A DNA stretch of 64,000 nt from Medicago truncatula (lineage: Eukaryota > Streptophyta > Magnoliopsida > Fabales > Fabaceae), in contig NC_053044.1 in assembly GCF_003473485.1 (NCBI RefSeq), forward strand, positions 58,196,091 to 58,260,090. The letters are read 5' to 3'. Below, in pieces: positions 46,148-62,700 of this stretch. The translations under genes were made by a program, and so were the position numbers. The notes under the pieces were generated by a model. The model had not been told where the DNA came from and made no database searches. It saw nothing but the letters and a program-made list of their open reading frames with translations. How positions within the stretch are numbered: position 1 is the stretch's first letter; the number at the start of each line of letters is the position of its first letter.

Positions 46148-47768
46148 TATGGATGTAACTCAAGTACAGTTCAAGTTGTAATCTTCTCTAGAGGCCGTTT
46201 CCTAGTTCAGATAATCCTAAGGAAATGTATCATGATTCCATTATTCGGCATTTATTTATCACAACAGTTCAAATGGGGCACTGGCCCTTGTGAACATTAT
46301 TTATACTTGAAGTTCATGTCACTAAAGATATTAAATTTGAGAAGTACCTTTTGAGGCAAAATGAGTAGTCAATGAAGAAAATGAGTAGTCAATGAAGAAT
46401 ATAATTGTCAGACTACAAGTGACGAAGAGATGCTAATTAGTCTTGGTGTGCGTTTGAATTTATGATACTCCCTCCGTCCCTTAATAAATGACCCAGTTGA
46501 CAATATACATTATTGACTTGACATACTTTGACCACACTTTTATACTAATTCACAAAGATAAATAATATCATGTAAGATGTTGTTGGATTCATCTCGATGA
46601 GTATTTTTAAAATATTAAATTTTTATAATTTTTTTTAATAAAGAATTGAAGATATCAAAGATAAAACATATGCATTGGTATGTGTGTCAGAGTCAACTAG
46701 GTCATTTATTTAGGGATGGAGGGAGTAGAAAATAATTGAATTTTAACGTAACTCTTATGAAACGTAATTTTAGTACAATCATCATCATCATAGTATACAT
46801 TTTTGTTGATATATAGTCAAAGTTGTTTGTTTGTGCCACAATTTTATCGACCAAAAGGGATAAAACGGCTATTCTTGTGTTGCATCGTAAATTTTACATC
46901 AAATTTCATTTTTAGAGTAAAAACATTCTATCATAAATCCATTATCTTTAAACTCAATCTTAACAAATTCAATTTAAACCATTGTTTTCTAACAATTCAA
47001 AGTCATGTTTTTAAATACCCATTGAAATGACCCCCCGAATTGCTCATCCATTTAAGATAGTAACAGTAGTATAAAGGACAGTAAATCTTTATATAAACAA
47101 CAGAATTCCTCCTTGCCAGGAAAATAAAATGTGTAGATGTTTTAAAAGATGTAATACTGGGAAGTCGTTTTCTAACTTTAGTACTAAGATTTTTTTTTTT
47201 AATTAATCAATAAGCTTCCAAATAAAAGTTGGTTACCTATTTGAATCCACTATACACCAAATGTCTGGGTCATGAGTTTGAAACTAGTCCACGTCGACAA
47301 AAAATACTAAAGAAACAAAAAAAAAATCTAGTCTAAGTTGACAAAAAAATACTAAAAAATCGCATAAAAAACTATCTTCGAGCATATTTGAATCCAAGTT
47401 CTTTAGTTTGAAGGATAAACCTTTCACACCAAAATAGCTAACATAATCAAGTTTGTTAGACAAATGAATTGTTCACAAGCTTACAAAATTATCTATATAA
47501 AAAATTTTACTTTGGTACTTCACATTTAAAAATGTCTCACTTAAAATTTGCTTTAGGTCTATAAGAATGTGTTCGGCCAACCTTGGATATTTTAAGTCTA
47601 TAACCTTAACCTAATTAATAAATTAAACTGCAAAGCCAATAAACTACTCCAAAAGTATATCAGTTAGTGGCTGGAAGAGACCAAACAATGTAAATGGAGT
47701 ATTACTTGCTCCAAAAGTCCTTTGAGTGGTGCTAGATAAACAGATGTAGCACAACAACAACAAAAAAA
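46148..47768. other. Convergent intergenic region between HISN7 and RPT4
   Basis: Holds both 3' untranslated regions and one Stowaway MITE. The remainder is AT-rich with no other gene seen. Confidence 0.5.
46468..46725. mobile_element. Stowaway MITE, 258 bp
   Basis: Terminal inverted repeats of about 34 bp open CTCCCTCCGTCCCTTAATAA and, inverted, CTCCCTCCATCCCTAAATAA, both followed by ATGACC-AGTTGAC. TA duplications lie at 46466-46467 and 46726-46727. Confidence 0.92.
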
Positions 47769-51044
<3,276 letters not shown>

Positions 51045-51770
51045 CGTTCAACTCAACTCGCCTCTCTTTCTCTCTCTGCTACTCTTTATACTTGGAGAAT
51101 ATAAAGAGAACTTAGGTTGCCGCCTAAGCAAGTCAAGTTCGAAAAACATAATCTATCCATTCTTTTTTATTCTTTTTTGAATCAAAAAAAAATAATCCAT
51201 CTTTTCAAAAATCATAATTTGTTTTTTATTTTATTTTTACAAATCATCATTTTAAAACCTAGAAGTATTTTTTTGTTAACCATTGGGTTCATCGGGGAAA
51301 GTCAAACAAAAAATTGTTTCATTGAGTTGTCGACAGCAAAAGTTAAACTCTTGTTCTCATAGAATATGAGTCAACTCTTTGCCAGTTGAACTAATTTTCA
51401 TCAAGTTATTAGTTTTTTTAGAAAAATAATAATAACATTAAGTATAAATAATTATACCTCTTAACCTTCTTAAAAAAAATTATACCCATCAATTTTTTTA
51501 TATGGAGTAAATTTAAAGGATGGGGGATGATTTTTAGTCCAATGTTTGTAAGACTTTGCGTTTTAAAAAACACTCACAAAAGAATTTTTGTTTACCTCCT
51601 TTCATTGGCTCAAACCCAAAACCTCCGGATTCAAGACATGCTTTTTTTACAACTAGACCAACTCCTTGAGGTTCGCTTAATCTTTTTAGTTTTAGACAAA
51701 AACTGACATGCTAACGTACTTACGTTATGGAATGTGACTGAACTTGGTCCACCTATATTCTAGACTAATA

Positions 51771-52074
51771 CTCCACCCGTCTCATATTAATTAAGTTATT
51801 TGCTCATTTTATACATATTAAGAAATATGTATAAATGAAGGAGAGAGAAAAATAGTTTTAAGTGTTTTTGTTAAGGATCGATGCATTCTCTAGTATCATA
51901 AATGCAAAGTGGAATATATTGAATTAGAAGTAATGAAAGTAGTATTAATTAGAGTTATAAATAGAAAAAAATATAATTAATATTGTATTAAAAAGTGAAA
52001 TGACTTAGTTATTTTATGATTTTTTTTTTTTTTTTTTTTTGTGCAAATAGTTCAGTTATTATGGGACGGAGGGA
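51771..52074. mobile_element. Stowaway-like MITE, about 300 bp
   Basis: Ends CTCCACCCGTCTCATATTAA and, inverted, CCCTCCGTCCCATAATAACT, each followed by a version of AGTTATTTGC/GAACTATTTGC. TA precedes the left end. A run of about 22 T lies near the right end. Confidence 0.75.
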
Positions 52075-52321
52075 ATTCATTTTACTCAGTAACAAAATAA
52101 ACTTCTCTAGTATGCCGACAACGGCTCGTAGAGACAACAACCCAAAGCAGAGCAGAGACAATGGGCAAGGATCTCGAAGGCATTACAACCTCAACCGTTA
52201 AACACCTCGCTCCTCAAAGTCTCTTCATTAAGACGTAGGAAATGTACACATTTCTGAATTATTATCCTACTTACCTCTCACTTTCAATTTATTTACTTAC
52301 TAAGTGTTAAGGTGTTTGCAA

Positions 52322-52540
52322 GCAGGGGTGGAACCACCCCCAGCTAGCTTGGACACTAGCCCAGACTCAACTTCTACTTTCTTTGTAGCAAGTTCATCCA
52401 TTACTTAAACCTTTCGCTTTTTCTGTGGATTTTGGTGTATTATATGGGAAGGAAGTAACATTATATAGAAAGTCTATAAAATTATCCGCAGAAAATATGC
52501 AATTTTTACCTAAACTCTATAAAATTTCTGGCCCCGCCAA
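52322..52540. mobile_element. MITE, 219 bp, with 9-bp target duplication
   Basis: TGTTTGCAA lies on both sides (52313-52321 and 52541-52549). Ends are GCAGGGGTGGAACCACC and, inverted, TTGGCGGGGCCAGAAATTT; both contain GGGG followed by CCA or GAACCA text. The superfamily (Mutator or hAT) is unsettled. Confidence 0.68.
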
Positions 52541-52549
52541 TGTTTGCAA

Positions 52550-54328
52550 ATATCATCCTTCATCAACTTACAACAAAACATTGTACGACCTTCCACAAAG
52601 CCAAGTTCTTGATCCACCTCAGATCAACTTATAATGCAAGTGCTTAAGTATAAACTAGTTTTATAACAAAATATCAAGTTTTTAGTCGTAGATATACTTA
52701 GCGATTGACTTGGATATTTTTTATGTTTAATAATCTACTTTTAGCTTATAGAAAAAAAAAATTGTGATTGACTTCTAACTTCGTTAGGCCATTTCTTCTA
52801 AAAAAAAACTTCTTTAGGCCATATTAATAATAATTTCTTCGTCCCTTGACCAAAAAAATAATAATTTCTTCGTCCCTATTTTTTTAAACCTTCTTAGGCC
52901 ATGTTTGCATAAACAGTTTATTATTTGCTTATATATAATATTTTTCTATAACAAAAGATCAAACCATGTTAAACTAATTTTATATAAGTTATTTGGAGAA
53001 ATTATGGATATAAAGGTAGACATATCATAAGCTGTTTTTATAAAACCTTCTAAATAATCTTATAAATACTTATGCCAAATTATTTGTCATTGGATATGTT
53101 GAAATAAATCAAATCAAATAGGACACTTAAAAGTTATCATAATGATCTTTTTAAGGTCCTTAACATAAATGATATATTCACACAATATATCAACTCAACC
53201 CATAATTTTAAAATGGGAAAAACTTTTGCCACTATAACATAAATTCGAATTTATATATCTAAAAAATCATTAATTTTGTGTCATCTAAAACTACACTCGC
53301 ACAATTTATAACGTTCAAAACCACACTTCCGAAAACATGAAAGTTTTCGAGTAAAATATGAGGAGTGAAAGGGATCACCTTTTAAAAGACATATTATGAT
53401 CCCTAAAAAAAAAAAGACATACTATGATTAAGACATTGGGCTTTTAATTCTATTGAAAAATAAATTTTCATCCTTTATTACCCTTGGAGTGTTTGACTGT
53501 TTTTTTTTTTTTTAAGGAGGAGTGTTTGACTGTTTGTAAATCAATCTAATAAAAATCGAAAAATCAATATAATTTTTTTTTCTGCAAACACAATAAATTT
53601 TTTATTGAACTGTTAAATTTTAGATTTATTTTCATGTCAATTCAAACAAACTAATATGCTTAGATACTTGTCTTAAAAAAAATACATACATAATTTGATT
53701 TATAAGTTTACATATTACTCGTTGGTCAAAAAAAAAAAAAAGTTTACATATTACTCATTCTTATATTTGTCTTAAATATAATATAAATGATTAGCATTTC
53801 CTCTCCAAAAGCATTGTACAAATTTATATCATTTATTATTATTTCCCTTTATATGGTTCAGCAAAACTAACCACACCCTCTCTAATATGGAGGGTTGTAC
53901 ATGTACTGTCCTCCTCTTCCTACTCCCTTCTATATTAGTTTATTTTTTATTTTGGCAGGGAGTGGTATATATTAACAAGCCAAGATGAGGAGTTAGAAAC
54001 AAAGGGAGGCTCATTGCATATATTTTTATTATTCATCTGAAATTAGTAGTCTCTTGAATGATTGAGAGAAAGTGTAGACAAGGATGCGGTGATAACATAC
54101 AACTCTTTTACCTATAAACACCATTCCCATATTTAATTATTGAATCTAAATCCAATCCAATCCAATCATTTTCTTAAGTAACGAATGTGCCTCTCATACC
54201 ATAATTTTATATTTAGTTGATTCACCAGCTTCCCATATATAATCAACAGTAAAGAAACTCAATATCACAAATTCATAATCAACATTTTTAACAATTGTAT
54301 TTTATAATTTTTCTCTTAAGCTGAACAA
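52550..54328. other. intergenic, no gene supported
   Basis: AT-rich, with a TTTGCATAAACAG-type MITE relative near 52905-53090. No coding region. Confidence 0.5.
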
Positions 54329-54690
54329 ATGGAAGAAGAAATCGAAAACATGATATTCAACATGAGTTCACTTGGAACAAGTTTCTCACAAAAGTAAGAG
54401 CATTTAATTGTTTGTTTAATTAATTAATTAATTAATTTTGCTTGATTAAATTTTGTGTTATATGTATGAGCAGGAGAGGAGGATTATCAAGGTATTACTC
54501 AGGGAAAGCAAGATCATTTGTTTGTATGGAAGATGTACATTCGGTTGAGGATTTGAAGAAACCAAAACATCCTGATGCAAAGAAAAGAAAGAAACATTCT
54601 CATAGGAAGGAATTCATCAACCTTAATCCATATCATTGTCGAAGGGCGCCAAGTTGCACTCAATTAACTACCTCATACGTCAATGCTTAA
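54329..54690 (+). CDS. Small OXIDATIVE STRESS 3-like protein (two exons)
   Basis: Exons 54329-54393 and 54474-54690 join in frame (AA|G) to 93 residues. The only recognisable block is GLSRYYSGKARSFVCMEDV followed by HSVEDLKK. This matches the conserved core of the plant OXS3 family (GLS-x-Y-x-GKS-x-SF-x-L-x-V, then VEDL-KP). A lysine-rich stretch (KKRKKHSHRK) could be a nuclear localisation signal. The Arabidopsis founder is a nuclear, chromatin-associated factor that raises tolerance to metals and oxidants. Assignment rests on this one motif. The 80-base intron is short, with a clean GT-AG. Upstream sequence is AT-rich without a sure TATA box. Confidence 0.78.
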
Positions 54691-55699
54691 AATTATTTGG
54701 ATGTTCACAAGAATCAGTACATGTTTGGATTGACCTTGATTGACAAATTTAGCGTGACACTGTTATCTTATTCAAGCTCTAAAACGTAGTTTTTGTCAAA
54801 ATTATTATGTTCACCATAATTCTGACAATCTCAGTGTCATTCCAAACACGTGTTTAGAATCATTCATTACTCTGCTTTCTTCCTCATGTTGTATATATAA
54901 GTTAATTATTGTTTAATATTTCTAGCACTTCCGCATTCATGCGGTTTATATACATTGTACAGTTTCAATATAGAAAAATGAAATCAATTTTTTTAAATTT
55001 ATCCTTCTCAACAATATAATCTTCGCCAATGTGATGCTATCTCGATTCAATAATTGTAAGATTTCTCTTTGAACTTGAGACTACCTATTAAATTTATAAG
55101 AGATTTTAATCATTTGACCCGTTGATCATTGATTCAATTTTTTTTCTTCCATATATGCTCATATGTTTATTATTCTATATTTTGACATCATGAATTGACT
55201 CATCTCTTTGTTTGGATCATTCGTATAAAATGGCATAATGTGGTCAAAAGTTATTTCAAATTCCCTGTTAGGGTTGATCTTGTGGTTGCAGATCAGGTTC
55301 ATGTTCCCCCAACTCTAAAAAATGAGATCAAACTTAACAATATCCAATCATATAACTCCATTCCTTGTTATCTCCCAATTTAACTATATTATATAGAGGA
55401 ACTCCATTTCATATTATCTCCCAATTTAACTTTATTATATAGAGGAGCTTGAAATCTTAGTAAGGAAGCTTGCCCCATTATTAAAAGAGAATTTGTGGCT
55501 CCTTACAACTATTTTGCATGTTCAGCATTCCCTATTTGCAATTATTTCGCTACTTGTTTTCAAATGTGTAACATAAACAAATAATGTACATTCATGCATC
55601 TTTATAAGTCGTTATGACTTGAAAGTGTAGGGGAATTAATTAACCTCCCAAAGTGTTTCAAATGTTTGAATCTCCATTAGAATTATTACAATGTATATA
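54691..55699. other. OXS3-like 3' flank and intergenic
   Basis: No gene is supported. It contains the 46-bp tandem duplication listed separately. Confidence 0.5.
55354..55445. repeat. 46-bp tandem duplication
   Basis: Units 55354-55399 and 55400-55445 share AACTCCATT, TTATCTCCCAATTTAACT and TTATATAGAGG. Confidence 0.9.
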
Positions 55700-55994
55700 C
55701 TACCTCTGTCTCTAATTATAAGACCTTTTTAAGAATTTTTGTTGTCCCTTTTTATAAGATCCATTTGTTATTTTCAAGTACATTAACTATTTCTTTACAT
55801 ACATGCCCCATTTATTATACATATTTTTTCTTCAATCAGCAATAAATAACATGTTGAAAACATAAAGTAACCATCTCTCTTAAATGATAAAATTGTAAAA
55901 ACAATAGTGATTACAAACAACTTTAATGTAAATATCCACTTTCTTAATTCCAATAATTTTGGCAAAAGGGTTTTATATATAAGTACGGAGGTAG
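55700..55994. mobile_element. Stowaway-like MITE, 295 bp
   Basis: Ends CTACCTCTGTCTCTAATTAT and, inverted, CTACCTCCGTACTTATATAT, then AAGACC/AAAACCC. TA lies on both sides (55698-55699 and 55995-55996). Confidence 0.82.
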
Positions 55995-56485
55995 TAGTAT
56001 AAAGTCTAGTTAGTTCTAGATTAGAAATTACTTGCGGTGCAAGTTACAACTCAGTTGTCATTTGTCAAGTGTGGGTATTATATGTCTGTTAATGCATCTT
56101 AGCTTGGTGTAGATACACTCTTTGGAGTATAAACACACGGGGTACTCATTGATATCATTATTGAAAACTCTTACTTTCATTAATTTCCTTGTTTCTTGAT
56201 AAGGTGTCAGTTTTTCTCTTGAGAGAAATCTAATTACGTTCCTAACTGTTTTGTTGGTTACTTATCACTTTCGTTGATATTCATCTTTGATCTTCAATCT
56301 TTGCAATTTTTCGCATTGAACATTACTTGTTAGTGTGTTTTTGGTTTCATCACGATTGTATGATTTGTGTTTTGTGTTCTCCTTCAATTTTGGTGATTTA
56401 ATTTGCTTGTTTTTTATTTTCATAAAGATGTTGTGTTTGTGTTGTTCATCATTTCTGGAGAAATCTTTGGTGTTCTCAGTTTTGA

Positions 56486-56966
56486 TTGCCTCGTTATCTT
56501 CACCAATTTCTCATATTTCTTGCTCTTGATTTTCAACAACGTATTCATGTTCATCAACAACAATCAGATTCCATCTTTTTTGTACATCCAAACGAAGTAC
56601 CTAATTCAGCTACAACTTCCCATAAGCTCAACGGAACCAATTATCTCACATGGAGTCGTTATATGCAACATGTTTTAAGCGCCAAAGACAAACTCGCATT
56701 CATCAGTGGCTCTACACCAATTCCATATCACCATGATCTTAATAAAGGTATGTGGGAAAGGTGCAGTCACCTCATTCACTCTTGGTTTGATTGATTTAGT
56801 TTTTGAACCTATTACGCAAACTGTTATTTTTCACGATACTATCATTGATGTTTGGGAAGATTTTAAGGAGCATTTTTCTGAAGCTGATAGAATACAGATA
56901 GTTAATTTGCGTTCCACTATCAACAATCTCAAGCAAGTTTCACGTTCTATATTATTATATCAATAA
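56486..56966 (+). pseudogene. Ty1/Copia gag remnant (frameshifted, truncated)
   Basis: The first frame (to about 56765) reads FFVHPNEVPNS, then KLNGTNYLTWSRYMQHVLSA, FISGSTPIP and GMWERC, the standard start of plant Copia gag polyproteins. The continuation LGLIDLVFEPITQTVIF and DVWEDFKEHFSEADRIQI lies in another frame, so a frameshift occurred near 56760. The match ends near 56950 at a TTATTATATCAATAATAATA tract. The text at about 56030-56480 may be a decayed LTR and leader, without clear ends. No protease, integrase or reverse transcriptase is left. Confidence 0.85.
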
Positions 56967-57687
56967 TAATATATCAATCAATAGAATATAACTACTATTA
57001 ATATAAATATATAAATTTCTACAAAATAATGATCAATTATGCGATTAGCACACAAAATTCGCACAATTGTACATGGTATGTGAAAAGTTACTATTGCACA
57101 AATTGTTAATACTTATGTTTAGTAGAGTATGGTAGTTTTATATCATGCATAAAATATCTTGATCAAAATAGATCCGGTTTAATTTGATAAAAAAAAAATA
57201 AAAAAATTACTTTTTCCACTCTATTGCTTTCTCACACGTTCTATTTTTTCTCTAAAATATCATTTGTTCAGAAAATATATTCCGAATAACATTTTAATAT
57301 GTATAATCCGAAACTGTATGAAACCCAAAAATGTAACCTATTGAGATGACTAGATTATACATGCCCGACGGTGGTGGCAGAGACATCTCAACGTGTTAGC
57401 AGAAAGAACATCCTAATTCATCATGATATGTTTCCAATGAAGTCCAACATAATATTTATTTACAAAATATATACAAGTATATAATAAGTGCAATAAAATT
57501 TAATGTGTTAAAATTTTCATAGAGGTTAATTTCTATGTTAGATGATTTTGGAATCAAAATTTCATATTCATTTTACAACGGAAACCAATCATCCTCTTCA
57601 ATATTATAGAGAAGTGTAACAAACGTCCTTAAAGTAATTTGCTTAAATATATAACCGAAAGTGCTAATTTTTAAATTAACGTAATAA
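56967..57687. other. intergenic between Copia remnant and MITE
   Basis: AT-rich, nothing recognised. Confidence 0.5.
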
Positions 57688-57696
57688 TTATTTTTA

Positions 57697-58197
57697 GGGT
57701 TAAATATGTTTTTGGTCCTCATAAATATACAAATTTTTTGTTTTAGTCCCTCTAAAATTTTCCTTCAACTTTTAGTCCCTTAAAAATTTTCCATCTTCAC
57801 TTTTGGTCCCTATTTTAAAGTAAACTCATATGTAGAATTCATATTTTTGAATCAAATTTTCCAGAAAAATTCATAATATTATATGAATCTCTCCCAAAAA
57901 AAATTTAGAATTTTTTAACAAAACATAAATTTAATATGAATTCTTATATTTTTTATGGTTAAAAATTCATATTTAATTTATGTTTACTTAAAAAATTCTA
58001 AATTTTTTTGGGAAATGTTTTTACAATATTCTACACATTTCTGTACAATTTCGTTAAAAAAATACTAAAATTTACTTTAAAATAGGGACCAAAAGTAGTG
58101 ATTCAAAATTTTATAGGGACTAAAAGTTGAAGGAAAATTTTAGAGGACTAAAACGAAAAGTTGGTATATTTATAGGGATCAAAAACATATTTAACCC
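57697..58197. mobile_element. Mutator-like MITE, 501 bp
   Basis: Terminal inverted repeats of over 100 bases begin GGGTTAAATATGTTTTTGG on both sides and continue with TTTTAGTCCCT and AAATTTTCCTTCAACTTTTAG. A perfect 9-bp direct repeat, TTATTTTTA, flanks it (57688-57696 and 58198-58206). No coding content. Confidence 0.93.
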
Positions 58198-58206
58198 TTA
58201 TTTTTA

Positions 58207-59377
58207 TGGAGTATATGTTTGACAATATTTATAAAATGTCAAATCCTAACTCTCAAGAGACAACCCTTGTTAGTGTGGTTTGGTTTGCGTGCATTTGGAA
58301 AGCAAGGAACAAAAAATGTTTCCATAGTAAAGAAATTAACATCAGAAAAATTATGGAGGAAGTGAAAGTTGTATCTTGGAATTGGCTGCGTTTTAGAGCT
58401 AAGAGTTTAGATTACAACATGTATCACTACTGTCTGAATCCGAAGGTGTGTCTGGGCGATAGAGTGAATTGAATTTTCAGCACAATTTGATTTGTGGTAT
58501 TTTGTATCAAGTAATCCTGTGGACTGGGGGGGTTTACAGTGTGGTTGTGCGGCTTCTTGTGGACTGTGTATATAGTCTACAGGTTTTGTGCGCTGTTTCT
58601 TTGGGATAGCACTATTTCTGCTTTTGCTGTCTCGGTTGGGCAATAGTCGGATAGTTCCGCCGTGGATATGTGTAGCATACTTTGTATTTAGTGGTGATGG
58701 TATTTGATCTTTGAGGTTCGAAATTTTGAGTTGCAGCTGGGGAGCATTGGGAGTTTTTGTCGAGTATTGGCTCATATCTTAGATTATTTTGTGGTATTTT
58801 TTGGAAGTGCCATTCCTTCGTATCTTAGTCAGGCCAAATTTCATATCTTTGGGCAGCTTGAGAGGAAGTATAGGACTGAGAATTTATTTCAAAAGTGTGG
58901 AGCAATATACATTCAAGTATGTTTGGTGTGGTGGGCTTCTTGAATTTCAAATTGCGGCAGTTGTGTTCAGCGAAATGTGAAGGCTGTTCATGTATTTTTA
59001 ACTCAGTCTCAAAGGTTCGTTTGTTTTTTGGGTGATTAAGGTGTTATATTGGTAGTATCTCAAAATCCATGTTTGATTGTTGGCGATCCATTAGTAGATG
59101 CTTCCTAGCATTTTCTTTTGTCGATCCTGGCCTGTTAGTGGCTTGGAGCGATATCTAAGATGCCTAACTCCTTGGTCAGCTCAGTTGTAACTTTGCTGTG
59201 CTGGAAACCGGAATTTGTGCATGTGAAATGGCTTTCTTGATTTTGGAGCATTGTGTTGTGATTTTGGAGTTGGTAGCAAGGTGCTCTCTGTGTTGATAAT
59301 TTTGCTAGACTTATGGCATGACTTGTGCCTTCTTCTTGTTATATTTTTAATAAATAAAAAAATAAAAAAATAAAAAT
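58207..59377 (+). mobile_element. 5'-truncated LINE (ORF2 C-terminus, 3'UTR, A-tail)
   Basis: The open stretch to 58472 encodes VVWFACIWKARNKKC, VVSWNWLRFRAKSLDYN and CLNPKVCLG, the familiar last 70 or so residues of plant LINE ORF2 proteins that lack RNase H. A 3' region of about 870 bases follows and ends in an A-rich tail at about 59350-59375. The 5' end abuts the MITE target duplication at 58206, so the exact start is unclear. Truncation at the 5' end is usual after incomplete reverse transcription. Confidence 0.78.
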
Positions 59378-59743
59378 TCACAAGACTTTATGGATGGTTC
59401 TCCAACCAAAAAATTGAATGGAATTGACAATAAACTGCATAACTTACTGTGGAAGCTAAACAGAGATACTCAAAAGTCACTCAAAGACAAAGCTTAGCAA
59501 AAACCATACCGAAAGTATGTATGTATATATAAATAATCTTAATCCTCCACGCTACCGTGTCATGTGTAAAGCACGCACTATATTACAACAAAATGCCACG
59601 TCGATCTTCTCCATCAAACCCCTCTACTTCTATTTAATTACCAAATTGCCATAAGCTTCTTTTACTTTCTATTTTCTCCTTCAATTCAATCTTCTTTTCT
59701 TTGTTAATTTAGAAAACAAGATTTATCATTTCATTTCATAACC
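59378..59743. other. Promoter and 5' leader region of the BAH-PHD gene
   Basis: A CT-rich stretch (about 59640-59700) precedes the start codon, as in many plant leaders. No certain TATA box. Confidence 0.45.
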
Positions 59744-62700
59744 ATGGCTAAACCAAAAGCCCCAAAGCGAAACCTAGAGTCATACTCAGTCAAACATATG
59801 AACAAATCTGTCACAATCAAAGGTAAACTAACTTATTTTATTTTATTTTCGACCTCCAATTTTCTGTTTCTATTTCTCAATTTTGATTTTTGTTTCAGCT
59901 GGGGATTGTGTGCTTATGCGTCCTTCTGATCCATCCAAACCCTCATACGTTGCAAAGATCGAAGGGATCGAAGCTGATTCACGAGGTGCTAACGTTAAAG
60001 TTAACGTCCGGTGGTATTACCGGCCGGAGGAGTCAATCGGTGGCCGGAGACAGTTTCACGGCTCAAAAGAGCTTTTTCTGTCAGATCATTTTGATGTTCA
60101 GAGTGCTGATACAATTGAAGGAAAGTGTGTTGTTCATGGTTTCAAGAGCTACACTAAGCTTGATGCTGTTGGTAATGATGATTTCTTCTGTCGATTTGAG
60201 TACAATTCTGCTACTGGTGCTTTCAATCCTGATAGAGTTGCAGTGTGAGTTCATCCCTTTCAAAGATTACATTTTTTTTGTTTTTATTTATTATCAAGTT
60301 TTTTTTTTTTTTAAAGATAGGATTTTTATGTTGGAAATGGAACAATTTTTTTTTTTTTAATAAAAAATTTAGATTGGGTTTTTGTGAATGACAATGTTTA
60401 AGGCATAATTTTATTCGGCAGCTAATAAGTAGCAATTAATTTAGATTATGACAACTTTAGGTTTCTGTTTCTTAGATTGTGTTTGAAGATATTGCTTAGA
60501 TTTTGTTATTGTAAAATGGAACTTGGGTGCGTTTGTTTAAGATTTTTTCAGAAAAAATCTATTTTTTTATAAAAAAATATCACTTTTGTTATTTTTAAGT
60601 GTTTGTTTGGGATTTTAAAAAAATCATTTTATGAAAAAAAATCCTTTTTACTCTAAAATGAAAGCTGTTAGGATTAACTTTTTCCAAAATCTATTATTTG
60701 CTTCTTCGATTGGAGAATGAAAACTGTTCCTGCCTCGGAACACAGAGTTGAATGCAAAGGGGTAGACACTTCAATGTCAAAGAGAGGCAGGGTCAAGAAT
60801 AGGGCTTGAGTGATTAAACCGGGGGTTAGCCCCTTATTTATAGTAGTTTTGGGCCTTGGATTATGTTATGATTGATGCATTTTGATTGGTTGATTCCATC
60901 ATCCTTATCCTCAGTTCAGCTCCGCTGTAAACCTGATTTGGATGAGGACTAGAGTGCTGCGCCTCAACAATGGATCTTTATCTGGATTCTGGCTAATGTA
61001 TTGTTGTTCATTGCTCAAAATTTTCATGGCAGGTATTGTAAATGTGAGATGCCCTACAACCCTGATGATCTGATGGTTCAGTGTGAGGGCTGCAGTGACT
61101 GGTAAGTTGGATATTATCTCTACTTGATTCGTCTTCTACTCTGTTTTTTTTTTTTGTTTATTGTTTCGGTATCTGTTTGATTTTCTGGAATCTTGTATGT
61201 CTGCTTCTGTGGACACTTTGCATCATCCTCATGTGAAGAAAACAAGTATTTTAAGTCGGCATTAACCATAGGAGATAGGAGCATCATTTTTCCTTGAGTA
61301 AGACTACTCTTTCCTATGATATTTTGGTACTTGGCGGCGTTGCTTTATGAATGATACAATTCTTAATAGCAGCTCATAGGTTTAACTATTTTTTGATGTA
61401 AGTGATTTCTGATTCTGCTTTGTTTCCTTCTGGCACTCTGCTTCTGTCTAATTGTTATTTAATGCATGCTTTCGATACCCCTGCTCCCCAAACCTACTCT
61501 CCCTTGTTCTTCTTATACAATACTTTTATTCATGCATAGATTCGTGCTTTAAATGTGTGTATGCTTGTTTGGATTATGGACATTTAGATTGTATATCCAG
61601 AGAATTATGTTTCTTTTGATTATACTTGTTATTTTTCATGGCATATGATATGATATAGGTAAGCTAAAGACGATAATAATTCTAGTTAGGTGGTCATGTT
61701 ATTTAGTTTTGTTGGAATTTCAACATGCATAAACAATAATTAATAATTCTAGTTAGGTGATTATGGAATTTCACCCAGTTGGCCTATTTAAATGAATATA
61801 AATGGTAAAGAATAAAACAATCACTACGGATTGAATATATGATGGTGTTTTTTGGTATTTCATTGAACAAATTAACTTAGTTGGCATGACATTTCTTTCA
61901 CACTGGTCTGGTGTCTCATTGCTTATTTCTTTATTATTGTACTTTATTGCTTTCACACATTCACATCTATGCTTAAAATTCACTTGAATGGGATTTTTTT
62001 TTTGCCAAATTCTGCCTTAACTCCGAGGTCCCGTAAATATCTATCCAAGTGGATTTTTGAAATATGCTCAAACAAATTAAGGGCAAGTGGCTAATGAAGA
62101 TCTGAAATGCTGGGAAAGATTCAGAGGATTAGTTCTCTTTTAGAAGAAGAAGAAGAGGATTAATTCTTTTTGGGGATCTAGTCCTTTCTTTTTGGGAATC
62201 TTCAGTGTAATTATTCCCGGTGGCAACTCTAGTAGCACACAGCCACATGCACTGACTAATTAAAGAATAACCTTGGATAGATAGATAGATAGATTTTCTG
62301 TTGTGACAAACTTAATGTGGTTATTCCAACTTGTTAAACTGTTTATTAGAAGAAAACATCAATTTAATGATCTGCAGTGCCCTTAACTTCGTGATTTTGA
62401 TCACTGATCACAAAAATATGGTCGTTCTCTATAACTAATTGAAAAGAAAAAAAAAGCCCTGTATCACATTTTATTACTTACTTTTATCGGAGACATGATC
62501 AATTTGGATGGTTATTTATAAACCATGATAAATGGAAAAGATTTGAGGTTTCGGTACCTGTTCGTTGAGGGTTTATATGAAAAATTGTTTTTTTGCAACA
62601 GAGGCCTTTATAATGGGGATATCAGGCTTTGAGTGAATGTAATCTTAAGCATAATATTTGTGATTCAGGTTTCATCCTGCTTGTATAGACATGACTGTGG

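Noticed and set aside
58407..58943. Frames on both strands after the LINE ORF2 end
   Set aside because: Part of the LINE 3' region; no recognised domain.
59387..59394. TTTATGGA shared with 58203-58210 as a possible target duplication of the truncated LINE
   Set aside because: Only 8 bases, separated from the A-tail by 11 bases and overlapping the MITE duplication; could be chance.
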